Source: Planococcus sp. SK3692
Lineage (GTDB): Bacteria; Bacillota; Bacilli; Bacillales_A; Planococcaceae
DNA: 64,000 bases
Direction of reading: 5' to 3'
Assembly (NCBI RefSeq): GCF_028890485.2
Contig: NZ_JARCHV010000002.1
Span: forward strand, 744,001 to 808,000
Shown here: piece after piece, positions 36,134-44,523 of the stretch
Numbering within the stretch: the stretch's first letter is position 1
How the letters are laid out: each line of letters begins with the position of its first letter
Translations under genes and position numbers: made by a program
The notes under the pieces: generated by a model
The model's database searches: none
Told to the model about the DNA's origin: nothing
The model's input: only the letters and a program-made list of their open reading frames with translations

Positions 36134-36775
36134 ATGAAATTACAATTAGCATTAGATTTAGTAGATATTCCGCAAGCGATCGAATTGATCAAAGAAGTCG
36201 AAGGATCGATCGATATCGTGGAACTGGGCACACCGGTCATCAATAAAGAAGGCTTGAAAGCCGTACGCGAAGTGAAAGAAGCGTTTCCGCATCTGGAAGT
36301 CTTGGCGGATGTGAAAATCATGGACGCGGCGGCTTATGAAGTCGGCAATGCAGCTGAAGCGGGAGCGGATATCGTCACGATTCTCGCGCAAGCGGAAGAT
36401 TCGTCGATCAAAGGCGCAGTCGAGGAAGCGAAGAAACTCGGCAAGAAAATTCTCGTCGATATGATCGCCGTGAAAGACATCGAAACACGTGCCGCTGAAC
36501 TGGACGTGCTGGGAGCGGATTATATTTGTGTCCACACGGGCTATGATTTGCAGGCAGAAGGCAAAGATTCATTCGCAGACTTGCGCACGATCAAAAGCGT
36601 CGTAAAAAATGCGAAAACGGCGATTGCTGGCGGCATCAAGCTGGAAACTTTGCCGGAAGTGATTAGAGCGCAGCCAGATTTGATCATCGTCGGCGGCGGC
36701 ATCACGTCTAAAGACGACAAGACAGCCGAAGCAGCGAAAATCAAAGCGCTCATGAACGAAAGCGTGACGGTTTAA
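36134..36775 (+). CDS. hxlA: 3-hexulose-6-phosphate synthase
   Basis: 213 residues, an (alpha/beta)8 barrel of the OMP decarboxylase/KGPDC suprafamily. Motifs: LALDLVD, DIVELGTPVI, LADVKIMDAAAYE (the D-x-K-x-x-D catalytic set), YICVHTGYDLQ and AGGIK. It condenses formaldehyde with ribulose-5-phosphate in the ribulose monophosphate pathway, used by bacilli mainly for formaldehyde detoxification. hxlB follows after 1 bp, and the regulator hxlR is 2.2 kb downstream. The very regular AGGAG site (ACGAGGAG) precedes ATG 36134. Confidence 0.96.
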   Translation: MKLQLALDLVDIPQAIELIKEVEGSIDIVELGTPVINKEGLKAVREVKEAFPHLEVLADVKIMDAAAYEVGNAAEAGADIVTILAQAEDSSIKGAVEEAKKLGKKILVDMIAVKDIETRAAELDVLGADYICVHTGYDLQAEGKDSFADLRTIKSVVKNAKTAIAGGIKLETLPEVIRAQPDLIIVGGGITSKDDKTAEAAKIKALMNESVTV

Positions 36776-36776
36776 C

Positions 36777-37331
36777 GTGACGGTTTCCGGATTCATGAAT
36801 GAAATTTCAGCCGAACTGGCGCACACAGTCGGGCAAGTGAGCGACGCGGAAGCTGGCCGCTTGGTCACCGCGATGGCACAAGCCGACAAGATTTTCGTGG
36901 CAGGCGGCGGGCGCTCCGGCTTCATGGCGAAAGCGTTCGTCATGCGCATGGTGCATATGGGCTTGAACGCTTATGTCGTCGGTGAAACGGTGACGCCGAG
37001 TTTGCAGGAACAGGATTTGTTCATCGTCGGATCGGGTTCCGGTGAAACGGGCAGCTTGCTTGCGATGACGGAGAAAGCGAAAACGATCGGCGCAACGGTC
37101 GCAGCGGTAACGACCAATCCGGAGTCGTCGATCGGCAAGCTTGCGGACCTCCACATCACCATCCCGGCGCAAGCGAAAGCAGAAGGCGCGAGCGGCAAAT
37201 CCATCCAACCAATGGGTTCGTTGTTTGAGCAATCGCTTTTGGTGGTGTATGACGCGCTCGTTTTGGCATATATGGAACAGCAACACATCACGGCCGATGC
37301 GATGTTCGGCACACACGCCAATTTGGAATAG
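36777..37331 (+). CDS. hxlB: 6-phospho-3-hexuloisomerase
   Basis: 184 residues, a single SIS domain: FVAGGGRSGFMAKAFVMR near 39 and FIVGSGSGETGSLLAM near 81 bind the sugar phosphate; the C-terminal PMGSLFEQSLLVVYDAL is typical of PHI enzymes. It isomerises hexulose-6-phosphate to fructose-6-phosphate, completing formaldehyde entry to glycolysis together with hxlA. The start is taken as GTG 36777, directly after the hxlA stop; ATG 36795 is an alternative, as neither has a strong ribosome site. A terminator follows. Confidence 0.95.
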   Translation: MTVSGFMNEISAELAHTVGQVSDAEAGRLVTAMAQADKIFVAGGGRSGFMAKAFVMRMVHMGLNAYVVGETVTPSLQEQDLFIVGSGSGETGSLLAMTEKAKTIGATVAAVTTNPESSIGKLADLHITIPAQAKAEGASGKSIQPMGSLFEQSLLVVYDALVLAYMEQQHITADAMFGTHANLE

Positions 37332-37336
37332 CACAG

Positions 37337-37381
37337 AAATAAGCTTGAGGCGGGAAGCAATTCCGTCTCAAGCTTATTTTT
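37337..37381 (+). terminator. hxlAB terminator
   Basis: AAATAAGCTTGAGGCGGGA pairs with TTCCGTCTCAAGCTTATTT, then TT; long stem with few wobbles. Confidence 0.85.
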
Positions 37382-37463
37382 CATGCCAAGCTTACCTATT
37401 GGACAACTCGCCCGCAGAGGTGCAAAATTGGTGGAATAGAGAACTGTGCGAAAGGATGGTCCG

Positions 37464-38093
37464 ATGAAAATACATGACGTGACGAGTACTATTTTTGAAG
37501 GCATGGCCGTCTATAAAGATGCAGCGGAAAAACAGCCAAAGTTCAATCAAGAGACCGATGGCTATGTGACGGAGACTCGCTTGGAGTTGGACGTACATAC
37601 CGGGACGCACATCGACGCGCCGCTGCATATGGTGCCGGGCGGGGAGACTTTTGAGTCGATTCCGCTGGAGCGTTTGGTCGGTGATTGTAAAGTGCTCGAT
37701 TTGACCAAGGTGACAGGAGGAATTTCACGCGCGGATTTGGAAGGCTTTGAAATCGACAAAGGCGATTTCGTGCTGCTGAAAACACAAAATTCATTTGATG
37801 ACCATTTTAATTTCGACTTTGTGTATTTGGCAAAAGACGGAGCGGAGTATTTGGCGGAAGTCGGCGTCCGGGGCATTGGCACTGATGCGCTTGGCATTGA
37901 AAGAAGCCAGGAAGGCCATCCGACACATAAAACTTTATTCGAGAACCATATCATTATTATAGAAGGTTTGCGGTTGAGGGATGTCGCACAAGGCGGCTAT
38001 TATATGGTCGCGGCGCCGCTAAAACTGATCGGCACCGATGCTTCACCCGCAAGAGTCTTATTATTTGAAGGAGCGAGCTTATGTATAAAATGA
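37464..38093 (+). CDS. Cyclase family metal-dependent hydrolase (KynB-like)
   Basis: 209 residues of the cyclase/kynurenine-formamidase family. The signature HTGTHIDAPLHM (near 45) carries the His and Asp residues that bind Zn or Mn in KynB, and a later H near TLFENHIIIIEG completes the fold. These hydrolases cleave small amides or esters. No tryptophan-degradation gene is near; the position between hxlAB and hxlR suggests, but does not prove, a formaldehyde-related job such as formyl-compound hydrolysis. ATG 37464 has AAAGGATGG upstream; GTG 37446 is less likely. It overlaps the next gene by 13 bp. Confidence 0.82.
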   Translation: MKIHDVTSTIFEGMAVYKDAAEKQPKFNQETDGYVTETRLELDVHTGTHIDAPLHMVPGGETFESIPLERLVGDCKVLDLTKVTGGISRADLEGFEIDKGDFVLLKTQNSFDDHFNFDFVYLAKDGAEYLAEVGVRGIGTDALGIERSQEGHPTHKTLFENHIIIIEGLRLRDVAQGGYYMVAAPLKLIGTDASPARVLLFEGASLCIK

Positions 38094-38905
38094 TTGCGAT
38101 TGATCTAGATGGAACTTTATTGAACGATGACTTGGCCGTGACAGCCGATACGATGGCCGCGATCCGGGAATCGGTGGAGCTCGGTGTCGTCGTGACGATC
38201 GCGACGGGAAGAATGTACCCGTCCGCACAGCGCATCGCCTTGGAACTCGGACTCGATGCTCCGATGATTACGTACCAAGGGGCGATGATCAAATCGGCGA
38301 CGAGCGGTGAAGTGCTGCGTGAGCGCGTCGTGCCGTTCGAGATCGCGCAAAAATGCATACACTTGGCAGCGCAGAAGCAAATGCACATCCAAGTGTATCA
38401 AGATGATGTGCTGTACAGCGCAGTGGACAACGAGAAGGTAAAAGCCTATTCCAAAGAGGTCGGCGTGGGGTATAAGGTCGAACCGGATCTGCTCAAGCTC
38501 GCACAGAATGGCTTCATGAAATTGCTGTTTATCGATGAACCGGAAGCACTTGCACCGGTGCAGGAAGAATTGAAGGCAGTTTTAGGCGACGAGGCATGCA
38601 TCGAGAAATCGAAACTGCGCTACCTCGAAGTGACGCATCCGGAAGCGAATAAAGGCAGTGCCTTGAATTTTTTGGCCGAACAGCTCGGCATCGACCGCTC
38701 GGAAGTGATCGGCATCGGTGACAACCATAACGATGCGGATCTCGTCAAAGCAGCGGGCTTCGGCATCGCCATGGGCAACGCTGTCGACGAATTAAAAGAG
38801 CTGGCGGACTACATCAGCTTGTCGAACAATGAAGAAGGCGTGCTGCACGTGCTCAATAAATTCATCTTGGAACCGCGGACAACCGCTGTCGATTCGGGGC
38901 AGTGA
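38081..38905 (+). CDS. Cof-type HAD-IIB phosphatase
   Basis: 274 residues. MIAIDLDGTLL is HAD motif I, TIATGR motif II, a C2-type cap lies between about 85 and 190, and GIGDNHNDADLV is motif IV. The Cof/YwpJ branch dephosphorylates sugar phosphates and flavin-type substrates with broad range. It starts 13 bp inside the cyclase gene, so it is translationally coupled to it. The role beside hxl genes is unclear; a sugar-phosphate clearing function is possible. Confidence 0.88.
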   Translation: MYKMIAIDLDGTLLNDDLAVTADTMAAIRESVELGVVVTIATGRMYPSAQRIALELGLDAPMITYQGAMIKSATSGEVLRERVVPFEIAQKCIHLAAQKQMHIQVYQDDVLYSAVDNEKVKAYSKEVGVGYKVEPDLLKLAQNGFMKLLFIDEPEALAPVQEELKAVLGDEACIEKSKLRYLEVTHPEANKGSALNFLAEQLGIDRSEVIGIGDNHNDADLVKAAGFGIAMGNAVDELKELADYISLSNNEEGVLHVLNKFILEPRTTAVDSGQ

Positions 38906-38963
38906 GCCGTAGATTCCGTTAGATAAAAAATCATGAAATGCGATAAAGATGGAGTGGAAGCGA

Positions 38964-39296
38964 ATGCCCAATTTGGGAGAAAAGACATTTAATTGCGAAA
39001 AAGAATTGACCCTTTCCATCATCGGTGGAAAGTGGAAGATGCTCGTGTTGTGGCATTTAGGAAAATCCGGGACGAAGCGCTTCGGCGAGTTGAAAAAACT
39101 CATGCCGGGCATTACCCAGCGCATGTTGGTCAATCAGCTGCGTGAACTGGAAGATCATTTGATCGTCCACCGCGAAGTGTATCCGGTCGTGCCGCCGAAA
39201 GTGGAGTATTCGCTGACGGAACAAGGCGAGAGCCTCATGCCGATCCTGGACTCGATGTATGACTGGGGCAAGGGGTATATGGAGCGGAATTTATAG
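38964..39296 (+). CDS. hxlR: Formaldehyde-responsive regulator HxlR
   Basis: 110 residues, a winged helix with very high similarity to Bacillus subtilis HxlR across its length ([65 protein letters not shown]). With the ATG at 38964 the cysteine and lysine fall exactly at positions 11 and 13, the pair reported to be cross-linked by formaldehyde in HxlR; that supports this start, as does GGAGTGG 7 bp upstream (ATG 38949 would shift them by five). It activates hxlAB, encoded 1.6-2.8 kb upstream. The gene has a repeat doublet and a bidirectional terminator behind it. Confidence 0.93.
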   Translation: MPNLGEKTFNCEKELTLSIIGGKWKMLVLWHLGKSGTKRFGELKKLMPGITQRMLVNQLRELEDHLIVHREVYPVVPPKVEYSLTEQGESLMPILDSMYDWGKGYMERNL

Positions 39297-39301
39297 GTGA
39301 T

Positions 39302-39387
39302 GTCCCTGTGCACCACACAATTCACGGGACAGGAATCCTGTTGTGGCAGCGTTTGACTGTTCGTTTGTCCCTGTGCATCACACAATT
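39302..39387 (+). repeat. TCCCTGTGCA repeat doublet, 65-bp spacing
   Basis: Copies at 39302 and 39367, starting 5 bp after the hxlR stop and ending 7 bp before the terminator. Confidence 0.93.
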
Positions 39388-39394
39388 CAAGCGG

Positions 39395-39430
39395 AAAAAA
39401 GCCCGTTCCAGAAGAGGAACGGGCTTTTTT
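39395..39430. terminator. Bidirectional terminator between hxlR and aldo/keto reductase
   Basis: Perfect 15-bp stem AAAAAAGCCCGTTCC, agaaga loop, T tract; serves both converging genes. Confidence 0.9.
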
Positions 39431-39440
39431 TGTGAAAATA

Positions 39441-40265
39441 TTAACGGACGTTCATTTCGTTCGGGTGGGCGCCTTTGCGGCGGTTTTGGTCCAGCCCGTT
39501 GATTTGGTTCATGTCCTCTTCGCTTAATTCGAAATCGAAGACATTGAAGTTTTCTTCGATGCGTGACGGCGTGACGGATTTCGGGATGACGATTGTGTTG
39601 TTTTGCAGGTGCCAGCGCAAGACGACTTGGGCTGGGGATTTTTTGTGTGCTTCAGCGATTTTTTGGATCACTTCGTCTTTCAGCACTTCGCCGCCTTGGT
39701 CGAGCGGGCTCCACGCTTCAACGAAAATATCGTGCTGTGCGCAGAATTCTTTAACGTCATTTTGCGCCAAGTACGGATGGCATTCAATTTGATTCAACAC
39801 AGGCGGCACATCGCATTCGTCCAACAAGCGCTGCAGATGTTCGGGTTGGAAGTTGCAGACGCCGATCGCTTTGACGCGGCCGTCTTTGTATAGTTTTTCC
39901 ATTGCTTTATACGTCTCAACGTAATTGTCGAATTCCGGTGTCGGCCAGTGGATAAGGTAGAGGTCCACGTAATCGAGGCCGAGGCGCTCAAGGCTTTCGT
40001 CGAATGCGCGCAAGGTGCTGTCGTAGCCTTGGTCAGAGTTCCAGACTTTGGTGGTGATGAACAAGTCTTCGCGCGGAACAGTCGTTTCTTTCAACGCTTT
40101 TCCGACGCCTTCTTCGTTTTTATAGATCATGGCTGTATCAATAGATGTATAGCCAGTTTTTAATGCAGTTGATACGGCTTCGGCAGCTTGGTCGCTGTCG
40201 ACTTGCCAAACACCGAATCCTAATTGGGGCATTTCGAGTTTATTGTTTAGTGCTACATGATTCAC
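39441..40265 (-). CDS. Aldo/keto reductase
   Basis: 274 residues, a TIM-barrel NADPH oxidoreductase of the AKR5-type group (YtbE/YvgN-like). Visible residues: GFGVWQVD at the start, DTAMIYKNEEGVG with catalytic Asp and Tyr, TTKVWN with Lys, LIHWPTP with His, and the cofactor loop IPKSVTPSRIEENFNVFDFEL. Such enzymes reduce aldehydes such as methylglyoxal and have broad range. It stands alone on the minus strand between two repeat doublets and shares a terminator with hxlR. Confidence 0.93.
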   Translation of the reverse strand: MNHVALNNKLEMPQLGFGVWQVDSDQAAEAVSTALKTGYTSIDTAMIYKNEEGVGKALKETTVPREDLFITTKVWNSDQGYDSTLRAFDESLERLGLDYVDLYLIHWPTPEFDNYVETYKAMEKLYKDGRVKAIGVCNFQPEHLQRLLDECDVPPVLNQIECHPYLAQNDVKEFCAQHDIFVEAWSPLDQGGEVLKDEVIQKIAEAHKKSPAQVVLRWHLQNNTIVIPKSVTPSRIEENFNVFDFELSEEDMNQINGLDQNRRKGAHPNEMNVR

Positions 40266-40348
40266 GGGACATTTCTCCTTTTCGTGTTTTTATCACAACA
40301 ATCTATAGAATACCCTGAAGTTAGAGGATGTAAGCTTTTTTTTGTTGT

Positions 40349-40434
40349 GTCCCTGTGCACGACACAATTTAAGGAGTGAAATTGTTGTTGGGGCGGGGTT
40401 TTACTGCCTGGTTGTCCCTGTGCATGATACAATT
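40349..40434 (+). repeat. TCCCTGTGCA repeat doublet, 65-bp spacing
   Basis: Copies at 40349 and 40414 (CATGATACAATT variant), between the starts/ends of two minus-strand genes and 4 bp from the SGNH-gene terminator. Confidence 0.9.
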
Positions 40435-40438
40435 CAAC

Positions 40439-40471
40439 GCAAAAAAGCTGCCAAAGGAGGCAGCTTTTTGC
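40439..40471. terminator. Terminator of the SGNH hydrolase gene
   Basis: Stem GCAAAAAAGCTGCC / GGCAGCTTTTTGC, usable from the minus strand gene ending at 40481. Confidence 0.82.
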
Positions 40472-40480
40472 ATTATGCGC

Positions 40481-41218
40481 TTAGTACAAACCGAGTGCGT
40501 CCAATCCGATTTCAGCGAGTTTCGCTTGGCCAGCCTTGGTCGGGTGGATGTCTCCCGGCAGGACGTACAGTGCTTGATTGTTTCCGAAAGCCATGTAGGC
40601 ATCCGCAAGATAAACGTCGGCATTGGAGAAGGCGAGAGCTGTAAAGGCCGTATTGATCGTTGGAAGGACAGAATCTGCGACATAGTGGAGCGGATCAGTC
40701 AGCTGAAATGGGTTGTAGACATTATAGAGCACGATCGGTGAATCGGTGAGGGAACGGATTTCTGTGATGATTTGCTGAATGTTGGAGAAGACATCGCTTT
40801 CGCTAAGTTTGGCGCCAAGCAACTGCTGGAACAATACTTGATTGCCACCGCTTTCGGCCGCCGCTTCACGCAGGATGGCGAGCAAATCGTTATTGCCGAT
40901 CGTCACGGCGACATAATCCGAGTGGATGATCGCTTGGCGGTATTTCTGGTCGCTCTGCAAAGCTTCGAGCAGTTGATCCGACTGCCATCCGGAGACGCCG
41001 AGATTGCGCACCCGGAGATCCGCGAGTTTGCCGATCACATACGGATAGCTGGTCTTCGCAGGATTTTGGTTGGTCTGGCCAAGGTTCAAGCCAAACGGAA
41101 TCGAATCGCCGACTGCGACGAGCGATTCTTTAGCGTTGTCGTTCTTGGCAAAGACAGTTGGCGATGTAAGCAAACTGGCAAGCAATACGAAAACAATCAT
41201 TTTGATCAGCTTTTTCAT
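40481..41218 (-). CDS. Secreted SGNH/GDSL esterase-lipase
   Basis: 245 residues. An N-terminal signal peptide (KKLIKMIVFVLLASLLTSPTVFA) ends around residue 24. The mature enzyme shows the four SGNH blocks: VGDSIPFG (Ser), a Gly in LGVSGWQ, TIGNNDLL (Asn) and GDIHPTKAG (Asp/His). These act on esters or acetylated polymers outside the cell. ATG 41218 is chosen because AGGGAGGG lies upstream; the earlier in-frame start would precede the signal peptide by nine residues. Monocistronic. Confidence 0.92.
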   Translation of the reverse strand: MKKLIKMIVFVLLASLLTSPTVFAKNDNAKESLVAVGDSIPFGLNLGQTNQNPAKTSYPYVIGKLADLRVRNLGVSGWQSDQLLEALQSDQKYRQAIIHSDYVAVTIGNNDLLAILREAAAESGGNQVLFQQLLGAKLSESDVFSNIQQIITEIRSLTDSPIVLYNVYNPFQLTDPLHYVADSVLPTINTAFTALAFSNADVYLADAYMAFGNNQALYVLPGDIHPTKAGQAKLAEIGLDALGLY

Positions 41219-41409
41219 AGGACCCTCCCTTTCTATTTCATTCAACTCTAGTATAAAATTAATAGTTCGAATATTCTATCTATTTTTAGCGAGCCTGATT
41301 CGTTTGAGCCATAGGTCATGGTTTCGGCGAAGGGGAATCTGTGGATGGCTTGAGAACATTTGGGGACGAGAGAAAGTAGATAAGGGAGTGAATGGTCATG
41401 GGTGAGATT

Positions 41410-41495
41410 GTCCCTTTGCGCCACACAATTTGCTTAGAGAAAATGCTGTTGTGGCGTGGTTTTGCTGCTCGGTTGTCCCTGTGCATGACACAATT
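41410..41495 (+). repeat. TCCCTGTGCA repeat doublet, 65-bp spacing
   Basis: Copies at 41410 (CTTTGCG variant) and 41475, in the 340-bp divergent gap between the SGNH gene and the next + gene; the gap holds nothing else I can identify. Confidence 0.88.
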
Positions 41496-41557
41496 TGAAT
41501 GTTAGACGAGCACTCAAGAGGGTAGTGTAAGAAAAAGGGAATAAAAGGGAGAGGGCT

Positions 41558-41875
41558 ATGGACACACTCGGCTATTTTATCGTTCCGTTGATCGCAGTGA
41601 TTCTAGTGAATCTTGTAATGAAATACTTTTTGAAGGATAAGAAGAAAAAAGATAAAGGTTTCGTGCTGTTTTACCAGAGGCTTTCCTATAGAAGGCGCTT
41701 TATTCGTGCGTTATGGGGAATCCCGTTCATGCTGCTGATGTATTTTCTCATCTACCGGTTTGGTGGCTTTACTGAGACGCAGTTGCAGATTGTCGCATTG
41801 GTGTTTGTGCTAATGGTTTTGTTTGATGCTGGATATAATTATTACCGGTGGAAAAAAGAGGAGCAGGCAGCGTGA
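41558..41875 (+). CDS. Small membrane protein, 105 residues
   Basis: Unrecognised. Three hydrophobic segments (about 5-23, 52-67, 76-93) separated by strongly basic loops (KDKKKKDK; YRRRFIR), with a charged cytoplasmic-type C-terminus. RBS GGGAGAGGG 5 bp before ATG 41558. It is followed within 12 bp by a repeat doublet that contains its terminator. No function can be given. Confidence 0.65.
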   Translation: MDTLGYFIVPLIAVILVNLVMKYFLKDKKKKDKGFVLFYQRLSYRRRFIRALWGIPFMLLMYFLIYRFGGFTETQLQIVALVFVLMVLFDAGYNYYRWKKEEQAA

Positions 41876-41886
41876 GTTGTTGGCTT

Positions 41887-41994
41887 GTCCCTGTGCATCA
41901 CACAATTCGAACCGCATCCTCGACGACAAAAAGGCGTGGGGATGCGGTTTTTTGGTTTGGAAAGGAAGTGTTTGTCCCTGTGTATCACACAATT
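41887..41994 (+). repeat. TCCCTGTGCA repeat doublet, 87-bp spacing with terminator inside
   Basis: Copies at 41887 and 41974 (TGTATC variant). As at 35798, an AACCGCATCC hairpin lies between the copies. Confidence 0.88.
41910..41953 (+). terminator. Terminator of the small membrane protein gene
   Basis: AACCGCATCC / GGATGCGGTT stem then TTTT, lying inside the repeat doublet. Confidence 0.82.
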
Positions 41995-42117
41995 TAACTC
42001 GATGAAGATGAAATGATTTCCAATGATAAAAGTTAATTACTATTAATTGGAAAATAATGATGTTACAATAAGCGGGAATTTACCAGCCACGGAGAGCAGA
42101 CGGAAGGGGTCGACAAT

Positions 42118-44376
42118 TTGAATACATCTAAGAAAATCGGAATTACTGTGTTGACGGGAGCAGCGGTGTTTCATGCCGCAGGATGGGCGTCAGCGGAGGG
42201 AGCCACTCAGACGGACCGCGTCATTATTACACTCGAAGCAGGAGCCACTAGCGATGCGCTGACAGGCGAGAGCATCGATGCCTTGAACATCAACACAGCG
42301 AATGAAGTAGTCACGGCGGAGGTGCCGGACGGGCAAAACGTGGACGATTACATAGAACAACTGGGTGCGTCGCCGGGCGTAGCGAATGTCGAGGCGGACC
42401 ATTTGCTCCAAACGACGGCGGCGCCGAACGATCCGTATTATTCATTCCAGTATCATCACGAACTGATCGGGTCGGACCGCGCGTGGACGAGAACGATGGG
42501 GGAGACGGATGTATTGGTTGCCGTGCTCGATAATGGTTTTGATTTGGACCATCCCGATTTGAAGGGGCAAATCGTCAGTTCTTATGCGACGGCGACGAGC
42601 ATGAGCGAAGACGATCACGGGACGCATGTCGCGGGCATCGTCGGCGCAGTGCATAACAACCGGACTTACGGCGCTGGAGTTGCACCGGACGCAGGCTTGC
42701 TCGCGATTGATGTGTTTGAAGATGAGCTCGCGTATTCATCCGACGTTATCGAAGGCATTTATTATGCGGCGGATGCTGGGGCGGATGTCATCAATATGAG
42801 CCTCGGCAATTATTTTTATAGTGAATCTTACCAGAAGGCCATTAATTATGCGCATGAGCGCGGGGTGCTGGTAATCGCGTCTTCTGGAAATGATTTCACG
42901 GACAAGACGCATTATCCGTCGGGTTACGAAAACGTCATGGCAGTTGGGTCGACGGACCGTGCCGACCGGTTTTCAGGCTTCTCGAATTACGGGGCCGACC
43001 AGGATATCTCAGCACCCGGCACGGGCATTTGGTCGACGATTGCCGGGGGCAGTTTCGGTTCAATGAGCGGGACGTCGATGGCGAGCCCGGTCGTGGCAGG
43101 GATTGCGGCACTTGTGAAAGCGAACGAGCCGGATTTGACGAATGAAGAAATCGGCGAGCGCCTGTACGATACCGCGGTCGATCTCGGTGCAGCCGGGAAA
43201 GACCCGTATTTTGGCCACGGGCGGATCGATGCGGAAGCGGCATTGATGATTATGGATATCGCACAACCAGCTGTCAGCGGTGTTTTCGACAGCTCGGTAA
43301 AAATTAACGGCAGCTTGGATCAAGCGGTAGAAGACGCGGTGATCACTGTGGACAATGAAGACGGCGAAATTGCGCGTCAGGAAGGCTATGCGGGAGCGGG
43401 CAAGTTCAGCTTGGCCATTCCGCAGCAAAAAGCTGGCAGCTTACTGACATTGACGGTTCGTGATCGCTACGGCAATGAAAGCGAAGCGCTGGAAATTGTC
43501 GTGAAAGAAACACAAGCCGACGAATTGCCAGGGCGCATTTCTGGAATCGATCGCTACCAGACAGCGATTGCGATTTCACAAACCGGCTGGGAGTCTGCTG
43601 ATGCTGTGGTCATCGCCACTGCCGGCAATTTCCCGGACGCATTAGCTGGCGGGCCGCTCGCGTATCTGGAAGACGCACCGATTTTGTTGACGCGTTCCGG
43701 TGCACTTCATGCTGAAACGCGTAAGGAAATTGAACGGCTTGGCGCAGAAAAAGCAATCATTCTGGGCGGAAGTGGAGCCGTATCGGCTGCGGTTGAAGCG
43801 GAACTCGCAAAAATGAATCTTGCAACTGAGCGCATCGGCGGCGAGACACGTTACGAGACCGCGGCGTTGATTGCAGAGAAACTGGGCTCGCGGCGAGCAG
43901 TTGTCGCGAACGGCTTGAACTTCCCCGACGTCTTATCGGTGTCGCCATATGCCGCGAAAAACGGCATTCCGATTCTGTTGACACGCAGCGACGCTTTGCC
44001 GAAAGAAACGGCGTCGGCACTTGAACGCTATACGTCCAGTTTGGTCATCGGCGGCACAGGCGTCGTCAGTGATGTGGTCTACGGAAGCTTGCCGAATCCA
44101 GAACGCTTCGGCGGCAAAACGCGCTACGACACAGGCTACGAAGTGGCGACGCGTCTTCCGCTCGGCGATAGCCGCGCCTTTATCGCTACCGGGCTCAACT
44201 TCCCGGATGCATTGACGGGTTCTGTGTTGGCGGCGAAAAACGACGCACCGATTCTGCTCGTACGTCCGGATACTATTCCGTCCGCTACCGAACAGCAGCT
44301 GCCGGCTTACCGCGGCTTCTCGATCTTCGGAGGAACGGGCGCAGTATCGGAAAACGTGAAAGAGCAGCTGCGGTGA
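42118..44376 (+). CDS. Secreted subtilisin-like protease with CWB2 cell-wall-binding repeats
   Basis: 752 residues. Signal peptide (KKIGITVLTGAAVFHAAGWASA), an I9-like propeptide (about 30-110), then an S8 catalytic domain with Asp138 (AVLDNGFD), His167 (DDHGTHVAG) and Ser320 (GTSMASPVVAG). A short linker domain follows and three CWB2 (PF04122) repeats fill about 470-752, each with the RISGIDRYQTAIAIS or GGETRYETAALIAEKLG pattern and FPDAL/FPDVL; these hold proteins to secondary cell-wall polymers. So it is a surface-bound protease. The start is TTG 42118 with GGAAGGGG upstream. Monocistronic; a similar anchor occurs in the protein at 60532. Confidence 0.93.
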   Translation: MNTSKKIGITVLTGAAVFHAAGWASAEGATQTDRVIITLEAGATSDALTGESIDALNINTANEVVTAEVPDGQNVDDYIEQLGASPGVANVEADHLLQTTAAPNDPYYSFQYHHELIGSDRAWTRTMGETDVLVAVLDNGFDLDHPDLKGQIVSSYATATSMSEDDHGTHVAGIVGAVHNNRTYGAGVAPDAGLLAIDVFEDELAYSSDVIEGIYYAADAGADVINMSLGNYFYSESYQKAINYAHERGVLVIASSGNDFTDKTHYPSGYENVMAVGSTDRADRFSGFSNYGADQDISAPGTGIWSTIAGGSFGSMSGTSMASPVVAGIAALVKANEPDLTNEEIGERLYDTAVDLGAAGKDPYFGHGRIDAEAALMIMDIAQPAVSGVFDSSVKINGSLDQAVEDAVITVDNEDGEIARQEGYAGAGKFSLAIPQQKAGSLLTLTVRDRYGNESEALEIVVKETQADELPGRISGIDRYQTAIAISQTGWESADAVVIATAGNFPDALAGGPLAYLEDAPILLTRSGALHAETRKEIERLGAEKAIILGGSGAVSAAVEAELAKMNLATERIGGETRYETAALIAEKLGSRRAVVANGLNFPDVLSVSPYAAKNGIPILLTRSDALPKETASALERYTSSLVIGGTGVVSDVVYGSLPNPERFGGKTRYDTGYEVATRLPLGDSRAFIATGLNFPDALTGSVLAAKNDAPILLVRPDTIPSATEQQLPAYRGFSIFGGTGAVSENVKEQLR

Positions 44377-44385
44377 GTAGTAGCT

Positions 44386-44471
44386 GTCCCTGTGCACCAC
44401 ACAATTCTCAGGGGAGAAATGCTGATGTATCGGGATTTCGGTCTGCGCGCGCCCCTGTGCACCACACAATT
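44386..44471 (+). repeat. TCCCTGTGCA repeat doublet, 65-bp spacing
   Basis: Copies at 44386 and 44451 (GCCCCTG variant), starting 9 bp after the protease stop and ending at the edge of the terminator. Confidence 0.92.
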
Positions 44472-44472
44472 T

Positions 44473-44508
44473 AAAAGCCGCATCCATCGAAATGGATGCG
44501 GCTTTTTT
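44473..44508. terminator. Bidirectional terminator between protease and gntP-like gene
   Basis: AAAAGCCGCATCCAT / ATGGATGCGGCTTTTTT with CGAA loop. Confidence 0.88.
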
Positions 44509-44523
44509 GCATATTTTTATTCT

